NCBI RefSeq assembly: GCF_000002235.5
Contig: NW_022145594.1
Span: 19,136,412 to 19,200,411, forward strand
Source: Strongylocentrotus purpuratus
Taxonomy: Eukaryota; Echinodermata; Echinoidea; Camarodonta; Strongylocentrotidae
Length of the DNA stretch: 64,000 bases
Direction: 5' to 3'
Made by a program: the position numbers and the translations under genes. The notes below the pieces were generated by a model. It worked only from the letters and a program-made list of their open reading frames with translations. It made no database searches and was not told the origin of the DNA. Below are positions 1-13,534 of this stretch, piece after piece (the stretch's first letter is position 1; each line of letters begins with the position of its first letter).

Positions 1-124
1 GATAAATTAGAATGGACTTAAATCATGGACATAAGAATGAAATGAAAACGCACATTCGTCACGTTGTTGGTGCTTTTTGTATTTATTTATATCTCATTCT
101 ATTGATCTCTTTTTTCAATACTAG

Positions 125-415
125 GATGGAATGGGGATGTTAGTCCGCGTTGGAAACCAGTCTGATCTGCCTCCGGTTCCAGAGGGGTTTCCAAGATGCG
201 AAGACTACCCTGCAGTTGACCCTACTCCGCCCATCACCACTATCACACCCATCCCCACTACCACACCCATTACCTTAATAATCCTAATTGTGGTAATCGT
301 TCTCCTTGTCATCATCATCATAGTACTCGTCGTCGTCGTCGTCATCGTGTGTCGTAGACGATCACCAGATGACGGGAAAGGTACACATCAACAAATCCCG
401 ATGAACGAACGATGA
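125..415 (+). CDS. Probable last exon of a single-pass membrane protein (partial)
   Basis: A pyrimidine-rich stretch ending in TTTTTTCAATACTAG (124) looks like a splice acceptor, and the frame then stays open to a TGA at 413-415. The first ~30 codons encode an ordinary mixed sequence (VGNQSDLPPVPEGFPRCEDY). A Pro/Thr-rich stalk follows, then a long Ile/Val/Leu run (about residues 47-72 counted from the internal Met at 131), a basic stop-transfer CRRR and a short hydrophilic tail. That order suggests an extracellular stem, a transmembrane helix and a short cytoplasmic tail. The hydrophobic run is coded by near-repeats of ATC and GTC triplets, so it could also be a microsatellite that happens to be open. 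The upstream exons are outside the window and the family is not recognised. Incoming phase 0 is assumed. Confidence 0.4.
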   Translation, partial: DGMGMLVRVGNQSDLPPVPEGFPRCEDYPAVDPTPPITTITPIPTTTPITLIILIVVIVLLVIIIIVLVVVVVIVCRRRSPDDGKGTHQQIPMNER

Positions 416-2085
416 TCATAATTAATGAATATCCAGATCCCAAAAGAAAATCTAACCTTAATAATACTCCAAATAGAAAGCTGAAATATAAGAGAGCAAT
501 AAACGGCTGGTGAAAGTTTCAATGAAATCCGACAAAAAATAAAATGTTAAACATTTGTTAAAGTTCTGTTGTAACTACTTTACGTACGGGCACTTCAATC
601 TGCAATATCATTTGACGTAGTGCCGGACAACTTTCAAATTTCTATCAACACACAAAATTAATAAACTATCATCTTTACTCAATCTATGACTCATGAGCTT
701 CTGTCATTTATATAGCTCATATGCTCTCCACAATATATTTTGAGTTTTACCACAAGAGAGAAGGCACTTGGGAGAAAAACATAAATCAATGATGCTTTTT
801 ACATGACAAAGCGGAGAGTTGTCCATGACTGCGTCACAATCATTTAGACCAAATTGTCCATTTGAAATTTGCATAGATTTAGTGATCTCATGTTTCAAAC
901 ACTCATAGCTGTTTTTGTTATTATGGGTCCGATTTATTTCAAGCTTTCACCATTCTGTTTGTCTTATTTTTCTCTTTTCATACTATTATAATGCTGAGTG
1001 GTTACAAAATAGGACTGGGTTGTTAAAGGTTCTAAGGAAGTACATGCAGGCCACTTTTTTATAAAACGAATCATAATATCCTTGTCTAAAGAAATCCTGT
1101 GCAAAAGTGCCTTGTATTACTTGGCTTCAAAGTGTATCAATCACCCAAGAATGTCTTGCTCTTGATGTAAGGGGTTCATGTCGCTATTCTGTTTAGCAAA
1201 TTTAAAAAAAGCTTCAGAAAGAAGAATATTCAAATATAAGAGGGATCACAGTTTGAATATATAATACGTGCACATTAAAACGTCTTGTTCAGTAGACTAG
1301 TTAACGCACGAGTAGGCCGACGCACTCACCATCGTCACTCGCATAAAATAGGGCGTGCGCGGAACCCTACACCAATGTGGGTTCCGTGTGTGAGCCCTCT
1401 CACTGCACTGGGTTTCATATCCTTTATTTTCATCATTCTCATTTCAAGTTTATCTTAAGTAAGTTTATTTTATTTCACTTTATCAAAGATAACATAATTG
1501 AACATAATGAACAATGGTAATTATTATAATTAAACATACAATATAGAAAACATAATGTACATGATAATAGTTATAACAGAGAATATAATCATATAAATCA
1601 ATCAATAAAGTGGGGGATCTACTAAAAAGCAAAGCTTGTATTTTGTAGGTCCGGGTTCATAGGTTTATATATAATTTAGAGAAAAAAAGAAGGGGGAAAA
1701 AAGCAATAACTGTTTTACCTATATAATGTCATGCAAGGTGTTTGGTGTTGGTTTTATACACTCTACCTTAACAAAATATTTGTTATGCGATTTGTGCATT
1801 TTAATATTGTGTAAATATTGTACGTTCGTCCTTTCATTAGACTGGATATTTTTAGATTGTAAATCACCTATTTTTAAATTGAAAAAAATGAGTATCATAC
1901 GTTTTTTGTTGTAAAGTATTGCACAATTCTGAAAATAAATTGATATAATTTTACTTTTAGTAGTAGTTCAAGCATGGCAATAGGCCATTTTCGTAACGTA
2001 ATCAAATTTAATGTACAAGAAGTAACTTTTAATTGTTTGTAGTTCATTGGTTACGTTAATGGTGTATGTATCATATTCTTGATTT
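416..2085. other. Non-coding stretch; diverged repeat at ~740-1010
   Basis: No supported gene. About 740-1010 is homologous to 24138-24700 (shared GAAAAAC, ATAGATTTAGTGAT and a TTTCAAACA..TCATA block), so it is an old dispersed repeat without a visible coding frame. The rest is AT-rich sequence in which nothing is recognised. Confidence 0.5.
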
Positions 2086-2790
2086 TGAAGGGATTGGGTA
2101 TCTTTGCCTTAGAATGTTTAAAGCCCCTCTGCACTAGTTTGGCCGGGAGGGATTAGACCTCCCTGCATGGTCACCGACAGGTGGTTATCTCATCAAATCA
2201 GCTCTCAATTAACAAAAGAAAAAGGGAATCATGGGGGCGCAAGTAGCTATAAGTAGTGCAATGGGGCTTTAAACAAAATCCTGGATTGAGCTAATGCTGC
2301 GACCATGATTATATTCCTTTTAGGAAATTTTTTGCCAGAATTTGAAAACATAATATCAGCGATAAAGTGTTATTATAACATGGAAAAGTATATATGTAAA
2401 ACAAATCTGAAAGAACAGAAATTTATTAAAAATTGGTTACTTTATGCAAAGTGTTTCTGATTGTTTATTTCTTCTAAAATCATTTTGCCAACTAAATCTG
2501 TGATATTTTTTTTTTTTTTAAAGTGAACTTCAATTTGTAACTGATTTCTATAAATGTATTTTCTTAACATATTTGAATGGCCAGGAATGTTATTTTGAAA
2601 TTCTGCATGAAAAAAAAAATCAATTCTTGTATACATAATAATGTGAACGATATTATTTAATAAAGGATCCCTGTGGAAGGGGAAAAAATTCCTTTAGGTC
2701 AGTCAGGAATCCCATGACTTTTACCAGCCGCTCGCTTGTCTGGTTATCAAGATATTTACGATTAGATTTCGAAATTTAAAAAACACTTTT
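2086..2790. mobile_element. Old dispersed repeat 'R1', interrupted by two insertions
   Basis: This matches 42935-43100 and 54668-54850: the words GGATTGGGTA, AAAATCCTGGATT, GGTCAGTCAGGAATCCCATGAC and TATCAAGATATTTACGATT occur in the same order. Here the repeat is split first by the TTAA-flanked MITE at 2122-2268. It is split again at about 2325-2685 by a segment whose ends are inverted copies of AGGAATTTTTTCCCC. The other two copies lack both insertions. No coding frame is apparent. Confidence 0.6.
2122..2268. mobile_element. TTAA-flanked MITE, AGCCCC family, copy 1
   Basis: Inverted ends AGCCCCTCTGCACTA and TAGTGCAATGGGGCT are flanked on both sides by TTAA (2118-2121 and 2269-2272). The interior shares CAGCTCTCAATTAACA and an AGGTGG..TTATCTCATCAA block with the copies at 29619-29806 and about 55732-55913. 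It is non-autonomous. The TTAA target suggests mobilisation by a piggyBac-type transposase (inference). Confidence 0.8.
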
Positions 2791-4096
2791 CCTAATGTTT
2801 TTATGTTTTCTTATGTCTTTTGGCAAGGCATTAATCTACATTTGTCACTCCAGACCCAGGAAAGAACCTGGTAGGTAAAAAATATCTATATGGAGTATTA
2901 CTGTCATCTTTCCTTCTTTTATACTGAAACATCTCCCTTTTTTTTTCCTTCTCCCAAATGGCAGAATTGTATCACAATTGATATACTTGATTGAAGGTGT
3001 ACTATATTAGTTTGGATACTTATACAAAATATTTTTAAAATATGTTTGTGTTTATAATGTATGAGACAATGTACTATGTTTATTCTGTAAGAACAATTAT
3101 GTTCCTCTTTATCTTTATCATTTTTTATCATTTTGAAAATCTGAATAGAGGCAAAAAAGCTTTTAAAGAAATATTTGTTTAAAAAGTTACGTCCAGAGGT
3201 CCATTGCGACACTAAAAAGTGGTTAATTTTGACTGTTTTTTAAAATAAATTTAGGATCAAAATTATTCACTTCCAGTCTGATTATTGGCTTACCTAATTA
3301 TTTTTTGCCCTAAAATACAATCAAATACTAAAACTATCATGAAACCAGCAATTGAATGTTTAAGAGAATATATCAAAGTATCACTTAAATACTTTTTTTT
3401 TTTAATTGAGAATTTGTAAAAGTATTTTTCTTAGAATTTTACATTGGAATTATAATAATCCCATTTATTGTATAATGTTGCTAATCCCTACATAATAGTG
3501 CACATGATCTACTCAGTGGGGAGCATAAAAGACCAGTAATCGCTAGAACATTGAAAACACCAATGATTAAGAAAGTGAATTAACAGGAATGCCCGAGTCA
3601 AAATTAGGTACATGATTTGTAAGTTACATGTATGAAAATATTTATTATCAATACCACTCTCCATACTGTAAACAAAAGATGCCCTTTTCTCTTTTTTTAA
3701 TCCAATTAATGGAATATTAAACATGAAAAGCATACCTGAAATAGAGTTTAACATCATATGATCCTCTCTCTCTCTCTCTCTCTTTCAAATGTTATCTCTT
3801 TATCCTTTCCCTCTCCCCTCTTCCACTCTATCTTTCTTCTTTCTTTCTCAATTCATTGACAAGTGATTATCACCATGATTTTCTTTAAATAATAGTTAAC
3901 TTATCCTTCAAATTAAATATAGCAATCATCAATTTTAACCGATATCTTTACAGTGTAGTATTGATATTAATATACCATTTTATAATTTACAACCTGTTTA
4001 TTTTGTTCGTACTTCAATTTATTACTGAATTTTTAAATCAACTGTTTTTAATGCATTTTAATATAATACAATGTGAACCAAGTATTGTTACTCTTA

Positions 4097-4128
<32 letters not shown>

Positions 4129-4465
4129 GGGGGGGGGGGGATATTTTTAATTAAACAGAAATTGAATTGATATCATATATCAAATCTTTGATGTTTACAT
4201 ATGTAGATATATATGAACCTTTGTCTTTGCTGATTTGAAGATCAAAAGATTTAAATAAAAGTTATATAACCAGGGAAGTATCTATTGTCCATTCGGAATT
4301 TCGGTTTTTACCAGAATTAATTTAACAAATAATGATTTTCTAAAAAATATTTTCCATGATAATGCTATGATGCTTGCATAATGTCTCAAAATCCTTAGAT
4401 TTTGTAATAATTTTGAAACGAAATCCCAGTAGAATAACCAGAAGTATGTGTATGAAGTTCAGACG
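2791..4465. other. Non-coding AT-rich stretch with simple repeats
   Basis: No gene is supported. It contains a (TC)n tract at about 3760-3785 and a T29/G12 homopolymer junction at about 4100-4140. The small open frames here have no recognisable composition or splice context. Confidence 0.5.
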
Positions 4466-4812
4466 GCTCTAGGACACCTACCCACTGGACATCCACCCCC
4501 GGATAACCACACCCAGTCAACTACCCCCTAGAACAACTACCCCCTAGGGCAACCATCATCTAGGACGACTACCCACCCCCACCCCCCCCCCCCCCACCGA
4601 ACAACTACCCCCATGACAACTACCCCCTAGGAAAAGCACCCCCTCGGACAACTACCCAAAAAAACTACCCCCTACGACAACCGTCCTCTAGGACAACTCC
4701 CCCGGACAACTATCCTAGGGGGTAGTTGTCCGGGGGTAGTTTTTCCAAGGGGGTAGTTGACTGGGGGGGGGGGGTTTCCAGGGGTGGATGTCCAGGGGGT
4801 AGGTGTCCAGAT
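4466..4812. repeat. Foldback minisatellite (CCCCCTAGGACAACTAC units)
   Basis: The left half is tandem variants of ACAACTACCCCCTAG. The right half (from ~4706) carries the complement (GGGGGTAGTTGTCC). The outer ends GGACACCTACCCACTGGACA and TCCAGGGGGTAGGTGTCC are inverted, so the whole block can fold into one long hairpin. Confidence 0.75.
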
Positions 4813-7800
4813 ACGGTTCAGACCAATAGTGACGCTAATCATAACATATCCTTAGAGGTTCAAGGTTGAGTACTGGTCACTCCATTGCATTTTGAAAGGA
4901 ACTGTCTAGTCCTGAGGTTTTTGGAGTCATCAAACTATAAAAAAATGACTCTATATCCAGTAACATAGGTCTTGACACAGACAGTGATATATGGCGCGAC
5001 ACACACACATATGCAGAGGCATTCAAACAAATTCAGTTCCAAGTTTCAAACTGTTTTTATTCATACATGTATGTGGAATATGCATTTGAAATAAGATGGT
5101 ATTTGAATGGTAGTTTGCTTCATCTGACATTACCATGATCAAATCATGATATTTCTCCACAATGATTAAACAAAATGATGGTATTTTAACACCATATTTC
5201 CAACTGTACCATGCCTCAAACTCCTCTTAAAGCATGATGAAACATGCATTTGGGGACTGCTCATGTCACATTGAAGTCACACTTAAGTAAAGGGTGCATC
5301 AACAATATCCAACAAGTGATAACACTGATTCAGACTGCTTGACATGATTCGTGTACAATACATAATAACCAATAATATATCACGTTCTATCACTTCAACA
5401 ATCAAGTACACTTTTGTCATAATACATGCATTTCTTCAACAATATATTTCCACCTGATTTATGTACATGATATACAAGGAAAATATAATATAGGGACAAA
5501 ATGATGAGAAACGAATTCCATCTTTCTTCAGAAAGAAATAAGAACCTCTATAAAATGCTAAAAAGGTATATTATATTCAACTAAAGGCAATGGTATCATA
5601 TATTCAAGAGTTCATGATTTCAAATTTTGAGGTCCGTTCAATAGATTTTCATAGTATCATTTAGTAAATACCAATTCAGGCACCTATTTCAATGGTGGTT
5701 TCTTTCAAAATGATAATTACATAAGTTCAGCTTTTAGCTATAAATTGGAAAATTTGTAAACCTAAATATATATATATCAGATATCAGATATGACTTTTCA
5801 AAAGTTCATCCCATGTAAAAAAAAAAATTAAAAGAACACTCGATTTCATCTATTAATCTACTCTTGCCACTACCTTACATGAACAATAAAAGTAATCAAT
5901 CTTTGGTTGAGAACAACACCTGTCTCCTTAAAAAAAAAAAGATTTATCTGTATCGACATGAAAAAAAAATTGTACAAATTGAGACAATACAATGCAAGAT
6001 ATCAAAAGAAAACTAACTAATACAATGAGACACTGTCATATGAAATTTCATTTCAAAATCTTCAGATAGGACAACGCTATAAGACGGTATTAAAAGCATT
6101 TTGGAAAATATACAATGTAATAAGCATTTACCCTTCCTCCACATCCTCAAAATAAAATATATATTTAGCCTTAAACCTTTTTCAAAAAGGTGCATGTCAT
6201 TACGACTAGTAAATCTACATGTATATTCTAAGAAAAATAGTTCATGTATCTCAAAGAGTTGGCATTTCACACCTAACTGTTTAACCTTTTTTTATTTCAG
6301 TTAAAAATACTTGTGGCAGTCTATGAAAACAGAACTTCTGGCAGGTATGTCTTTTCCTTTTATATGGAAAGGCATTGACTTCAGTATGGCATCCTGAATA
6401 GTCAATTCTAAGAAGGAGAAAAAAATGGAAGGAACAACACTAAATCAAAACACAAATATCTCTTCAATAAAGAACTCAAATTCTTAAGACCATTTGAATA
6501 TGGAAGGGGATCACTATATCGTTCTAATAAATAATAGACCTTTACCTATAAAAATATTATGCAAAATAAGGCATACAAGACATTTTATTCCATTTTATTC
6601 TATTTAGTCAAAAGAGAAACATGATTAAAGTTTGATATTACTGCCTCTCATTAGTAAACAATACGACAATCAAAAAGGCAAAAGAGAGATACTTGTTTTA
6701 AACAATTCAGTTGGTAAAACAATATTTCTTCTGCTCTTTAACATTGCCCTCATTTATTTCAATGATAACAAATATAGATATCTTTCAAGCTGCTTCTTAA
6801 TTTGGAAATCGAACGACAAGAAAAGTACTGCTTTAATTTAACATTAACATTAATACATGTAATTTGTTTTTAACAATTTCATTGTTTTAACCACATCACA
6901 CACAATACATGTCTCTTCGAATTTCCAGGGTGACATTTCCAACTAATCTAACAGGTACCGATATTACTTTGGCCATGACTCTCCAGACACATTCTTTCAA
7001 TGTGAAAAAGGTCGAGTCCAATTTTGCTAAATTTGTTGCTTATGTAATTGGGTATGATCCATGATCCAATTTAGGTGGCTTAGCGAGATGAAGTGGCACA
7101 AAAAGGCGCTTCAGCATGCATAATTGTTGAAAATCATGTTTTTATGCAATCAAAGTAGAAAAATTTAATTAGGAAATAGAGCTATTTATCCTCTCTACTA
7201 CATTGGCTAGACTTAATATTACTATAAAATAAATTGTTATTGTGACATGTCACAAAAGAAGCTTGTATACATCAATGCCATTCAAATGTGTCTTTTGCGG
7301 TCTGAGGTCGCTTTTCTTAGTGCAATGACATTTCGCTAAAGTACCTTAATTAGATTGGATGAAAGTTGCTGAAAAAGTTCCTGAAACATAAACCTGAGGG
7401 TGAATTTTATTTATACCCAAATTACTTGTGTAATGGTGTGTGTGATGCAGGGGTGATAGTGAGCACTAAGAAAAAAAGTTTTTTGTTTTCCCCTCAACCA
7501 CGCCCCCCCCCCCCCCCCCCCCTTGAGTATAAAAAAGAGAAAAGGATTCGCAGGGAAAAAATGGCATCTAACAACATTCCCCACTTTCGAGTAAGAAAAT
7601 TGGGAAGAAATAGGGCAAAATAGGGAAGATTAGAGAAAATAACGGGGATATCGGTAAAATCAGGATAATATTTTATTTAAATCGAGAAGAAGAAAACAAT
7701 CGGGGAAAAATCTGGAAAAATCAAAAAAAAATCAGGGTTTTATCAGGCCTGGTGATGGTGTGTGTGGGGGATGTGTGGGTGGCACACATACGGAAGAGGA

Positions 7801-10583
7801 TGTACATGTGTGCACTGCACTATACTTGATCAATACAAACACATAAGGCCACAACAGGTAGCACTTCATTTACCATCGGTATACAAACCATAAAATATCA
7901 TACACAACATTTAAGGCAATAATATATGGTACGAGGCATTGATACACATTTCGACATTCAGGTTCATTCAGATATGATGCGGCAAAACAGTGGTGTTTCT
8001 ACACTTCGCATTTCTAAAGTTCTCTTAAAACACAGAGCTCAGTAAATACACCCAAGTCCTTGGTTGCAGTGTGTGTGTAATTGGGTTTTTACAGACGTGT
8101 ATGAATCAGATAAGATTGTTTACGTCTGGGGAGAGACCTTTAACGTCACCATGCGAAAGATGCGACTCCGAACCAGGTCGCCCGAGCCAGTTTGCAGGCA
8201 AAGACAGAGAGCTGACCAAGTAAACGTGTCGCTCGACCAACTCAGGCATCTCCCTATTCCTTTGTCGCACGCAATTGCCATTCATTTTATATGCACCACA
8301 TCATATCTGAGGACTATACAAAGATAAAACACCACCCCTTTCTACATACAGTAATATACACAACAAAACGTTTAACACTGTGAACAATGATGTCCATCAT
8401 ACACTCGACATATAGACATGTATATTACACTAAAGCACATAGGTAAAACACAAAATTCTTTTTACATGTACGTGACAAAAACTGGCTAAATTTGTATCCA
8501 TACCTAAGCCAAAATTAAAAAGAAGACAAAATAAACATATTAAAACCATATAATTTTGCACATTTCAAATATTTGTTTTCCCATATAACATTACTTCAAT
8601 CTTTCTTTCTTCTTAACATCAAAGTGATGTTACTTACTTCGCATAATCAAGTATATAAACTTTTGTCATTGCCTTCATTAAGCTTTAAAAATTACATTAT
8701 TTTGGTGCCACAGTGATTGCATAATTAAATATCAACCCGAAGGAGTTGACCTTTGCCGCAGCCTGAGATGTACATGAATATATATGAATACAAATGCATC
8801 TGTATGGCATGTTACATCTTTCTCAAAGGCTTTTTCTGGCACTCCTTCATTTGAAATTGAGACCCCTGGACCACAAGACTACATTTAACTTTGATCCTAA
8901 TCTTAACCTTAATAGGTTCCTCACATTTCACCCTGTATAACCTTCTATTCAATACAATTAATTTCAACGTCTTTACAAAGAATTAATTATATAATGTGAC
9001 ACTTTTAGTATATTTCATATTATGCTCTAATTTTGTCAAATATGTGAATTCTTTTTTTGTGAAATGTGAAACAAATAAACTTGAAACTTGAAACCCTACT
9101 ACGGTAAATTCCAGAGCATATGTCCCTAAAACCAACCAGAGACATAAAGAAAGAGACATACAAAACTAAGATCAAACATTTGATGACAGGCGAAACAAAT
9201 ATGTACATGGAGATGAAATACACAACATATGCACGTCTATCAAATATTCAAAATAAACTTTTCCATAGGAACCATAACAATGCAAGTGTAATTCAATTGC
9301 AGCATTTAAATATATATTTTTTCTCCTCCTCCACAACCTTCATCTTTACCTCTTCACACGCCGGCAGCATCCAATTCAGCTGCATGCAGTCTACCAAAAC
9401 TTGACTGGCATCGACAAAAACGGAAAGAAACATATAGGAGGGATTTTCTCTATCACGTCAGTACAACTAAGCTTTTATGATTTCATCAAACAAATATTAC
9501 TCAAATTACTATCAGTACAAGACATCTCTCTTTGTATATAGAAATTCAGCATTTATGATTTCATGAAAAAATATTTCTGAAAACATATATCAATATAAAT
9601 CATCTGCTGCTAGTGGTACATTGAATGTACTTTAAAAGCAATCTCAAAATTTATTTCAGAAAGGCATACAAACAACATGATGTCTAAGAAAACTTCTGTG
9701 GCCAAGAAAAAATAATCTAGTAAACTCTGAATTTCAGTTGCACTTTCCCGACAAATTTACTTTCTCCATTTTTGTTTTAAACATCAGTATTGTGACAATA
9801 TACATTCTAACTTTTAAGTATTTCAGTTCAATGTTACTTAAGATTGAAAAAATTGGCTCAGCTACTACATAATTATGAACTAAACACTAAAATGTCTAAT
9901 ATCTAATCATATATGATAAAAATATCAATAATGATAGTAATAATAAAAGTAATAATAGTAAATATAATAGTAATAATAATAGTAATAATAATTATGTGAC
10001 ATTTCATTTCTATAACAGGCATTACTCATTGCATTTGATGCATGTTATAATATTAATGATAATACATTATTTAGCCAGGGTACCCACTGTTCTCCCTGAG
10101 GGCCCTGCAATCCTATGATTACCTTGGCTTTAGCCAAGCTACCATGAAAGATGCTCAAGCATTCAAGGAATTTCTACCTCCTGGGTATCAATTTTCTCTA
10201 CCTGGGTGATGAGTGGCAAATGTAGATCAATATATCATCTTCTACACAACTTTAGGGGCTACTTTTATTTCCATATAACTTCATGATCTTTTAATGCAAG
10301 TATCATACAGAATAACATAATATTTTAATCAATAAACAAACATTTTTTTGTGAAACACAGTAATAGATTGAGTCCAGTTAGACTATCTTTTCCAAAAAGA
10401 TACATTCTGAGAGGAAGAACAAAATAACAAAAATAATGCCTCCGGCTACTTTGTAGCGGGGCATAAAAACCTACTGACAATAAAAATGAAAAAATATTGT
10501 AAATCCGGAAACATGATTAACATGAAACTTGCTACTTAAAAACAACACTTACTTTAAGTATTTTGTCAATTCTGCATGAATTA
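4813..10583. other. Non-coding stretch, no gene recognised
   Basis: AT-rich sequence without a supported exon. It includes a C22 run at 7502-7523, GGGGAAAAATC-like repetition at about 7600-7745, an (AAT)n/AGTAAT microsatellite at about 9925-9995, an imperfect ~80-bp direct duplication at about 9470-9610 and a SINE-like fragment at about 10078-10235 (GAGTGGCAAATGTAGATCAA, as at 37460). Part of it could be long 3' UTR of the minus-strand receptor gene, but no poly(A) site can be fixed. Confidence 0.45.
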
Positions 10584-10964
10584 ATTTGCAGCATTAAACT
10601 TTTGTGAACCACTCTTGGAATTCACTAACAAAATATTTGGTTTTGCAAATGTTTCCAAAAAGAACCCTGATTTAAACCTTGAACAAAGCCCCTAACTCTT
10701 GCAATAAAATAAAACTTAAGTAGTACAAATTTAAATCTTCCTGATTCAGAGCCTACAACGTTTCAGAGGAAACACTTGCAGCATATTTCAAACCGGTACA
10801 CACGATTGAAATACGTGTATGATCATCTCCTCTTGCGGCATTAAACTTTAGCAAACCACTCATGGAATTCACTAAAAAAATATCTGGTTTTACAAATATC
10901 TCAACATCAAAAACCTGATTTAAACCTGGAATAAAGCCCCTAACTCTTGCAATAAAATAAAACA
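10584..10964. repeat. Pair of ~120-bp direct repeats
   Basis: Segments 10584-10714 and 10838-10964 share GCATTAAACTTT, GGAATTCACTAA, CCTGATTTAAACCT and a closing AAAGCCCCTAACTCTTGC block about 252 bp apart. No coding frame is maintained between them. Confidence 0.7.
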
Positions 10965-11917
10965 TCTATGAATACTCCTGAGTGGCAATTCGCTAACGCA
11001 CGCATACGGTGTATTAAAAGCCATTTCATTCCATTGATGTCGTCTCCAGGAGAGAATTGGTATATTAATTTTGTGCATGATATTGATCATGACCTCTGCC
11101 CGTTGTTCTCTAACATTTGTGCAAGTGGACATTAGATCTATGGTAAAGACATAAACCAAACAACATGCATGAAATGACCCAAAATGATGCTAACCAACTT
11201 AATATTCTACGTAACAATTTATACATAATGAGCTAGTGAATAATTGGAATAACGTACACCTTTAATACCACAGAAAAATAAATATGGTACTGAAAAAACA
11301 AGAATGTAGTCTCCAGATGGTTCTTACAATGTACAATTAGATCATGGATGACGCGACAACAAAAATACCTCTAGTGTACAAACATGTTACATTGAGTTTA
11401 CAGCAGTGATTGAACAGAACGCTGCAGGCTCAGACCTGCCTCCTGACGAAAAAATGAAACGTTTCAAAATATCTGTACCGACAAATAACAGTATGATTTA
11501 TAACTTGATATTTAATGCCACAATTCCTGCATTTATCTTTTACCAGATAAAGCGTCATAAGCCCAACAATGACTTGCTTATTCCAATGAGAATGTGTGCC
11601 GTGAGGACATACCTTGTCGTAATAGGAGATGTCCAAAGCGCCTCCTGTTATTCACTATTTTCAATTTAGATTTAAATTCAAATTTTGAGGACAAAGAGCA
11701 CTGCATTGTGAGCCTTTTTTATTAATGTATTGACTTTTTGGCCCTCTTGGCCGGCCAAAGTAAATTGGTGGTTTAGTCCACGGTTTAGTTTAAAACATCA
11801 TTCCTGCATTCCCGTCATTATTTACATTTATACAAATATACATGTATACTTTATACAGAAATGAGGAAGGATATTGTGAAGGTAGACAATTTTTTAGCAG
11901 CGATCTACTAGCCTACT
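10965..11917. other. Non-coding stretch
   Basis: Nothing recognised. Short open frames on both strands have no family signature or credible splice context. Confidence 0.4.
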
Positions 11918-12625
11918 TGACTATATGAGTTATCTTATTAACTATACAACATGTATAGTTGGCTATATAAGTTGTCTTGATGACTATTCGACCTGTATAG
12001 CTGACTATATGAGTTGTCTTGTTGACTATACAACCTATATAGTTGACTATATGAGTCGTCTTATTGACTATACAGCCTAAATAGTTGACCATATGAGTTG
12101 TCTTGTTGACTATGCGACCTGTATAGTTGACTATGTGAGTTGTCTTGTTGACCATATGAGTTGTCTTGTTGACTATACGACCTGTATAGTTGACTGTATG
12201 AGTTGTCTTGTTGACTATACAGACTAAATAGTTGACTATATGAGTTGTCTTGTTGACTATACAACCTATATAGTTGACTATATGAGTCGTCTTGTTGACT
12301 ATACAGCCTAAATAGTTGACCATATGAGTTGTCTTGTTGACTATGCGACCTGTATAGTTGACTATGTGAGTTGTCGTGTTGACCATATGAGTTGTCTTGT
12401 TGACTATACGACCTGTATAGTTGACTGTATGAGTTGTCTTGTTGACTATACAACCTATATAGTTGACTATATGAGTCATCTTGATGACTATACAGACTAA
12501 ATAGTTGACTATATGAGTTGTCTTGTTGACTATACAACCTATATAGTTGACTATATGAGTTGTCTTGTTGACTATACGACCTGTATAGTTGACTATATGA
12601 ATTTTCTTGTTGACAATATGGGTTG
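11918..12625. repeat. 42-bp minisatellite (about 16-17 units)
   Basis: Tandem variants of a 42-bp unit built from TTGACTATATGAGTTGTCTTG plus TTGACTATACAACCTATATAG-like halves. Some half-units are inserted or lost. Because 42 is a multiple of three, two minus-strand frames stay open for over 200 codons (repeating ThrHisIleValAsn or SerTyrSerGln). I treat these as by-products of the repeat rather than genes. Confidence 0.85.
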
Positions 12626-13378
12626 TCTTCAGTATACATGCTCCATTTCCTGCCGTGTTCCTGAGTAAGGATGGGGGCATGCTTCATGTCGCGAGGGTTC
12701 TTGCCACAATACCAAGTTTAAATTCTCTTTGAAAAGGATATTAATATTAACGGTAATGGATATAGATGTCAATGCATACTTTCGACCTGTAGAGAATTTT
12801 TGCTCCACTCAACTATTTACCCTATGAAGATGCAAGGAACTCTTGCAAAAGATATACCTTTAACACTTCAGTTGCTTTCTTCGCCTGTCTGCACAGTTGG
12901 TCATTTGCCACTCGTGCATTTCTGGACAAAACAATTGGCATCAATTCAGGGAAGGATGGCTGTGCAAAAATTATCATTTCCGGTCTAGATTAATTAGCTC
13001 CAGGACAACCCTTTTACCACATTGGTATAGATTAATCTTGCACTGGACACAATTGAATAATCTTGAAGCCTTTGGTGTGTATATCTCCTAATAAATACAA
13101 TGTGACAGAATGAGATTATTTGTGTGGCATATAAAGAGTTAAAAGCAACTAAAAAATTGAATTCCCTTTTCATTTTCAACCAATCATGGAATATCTGGAC
13201 GCAACCTGTTTTCAATTCATTCAATATGAACCAAGGGAAAATGACTTCTTGTCAAACCCCCCTTGATGCTACTACAATGGATGCAACATGGCACAGACTT
13301 TCTGAACAGGAATGTACAGTGTATCATCCAGAGACTCTGCTGTTGTTCGAATGGAGTTCTTGAGTCGTCTTGTAAGCA
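12626..13378. other. Sequence 3' of the receptor gene
   Basis: No gene seen. This is the likely downstream or 3' UTR side of the minus-strand receptor; no convincing minus-strand AATAAA signal was found close to the stop codon. Confidence 0.4.
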
Positions 13379-13525
13379 GGGGCCTGTTTCACAAAGCCTT
13401 TTTTCCATGACATATGACAAAAATCAGTGACAAATCTGCTGATAACCAATCAGAAGCAAGGATTTCAGTAGCTTATAACAAAAACTCTCATTTGTCACTG
13501 ATGACGACTTTTGTGAAACGCCCCC
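13379..13525. mobile_element. Short MITE (GGGGCCTGTTTCACAAAG ends) abutting receptor stop
   Basis: Inverted ends GGGGCCTGTTTCACAAAG and CTTTTGTGAAACGCCCCC, with subterminal TCAGTGACAAATC / TTTGTCACTGA pairing. It ends 9 bp past the receptor stop codon on the gene's 3' side, so it should form the start of the 3' UTR. Its outer ends resemble those of the elements at 24170-24482 and 56926-57236. Confidence 0.75.
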
Positions 13526-13534
13526 AGGATCATC

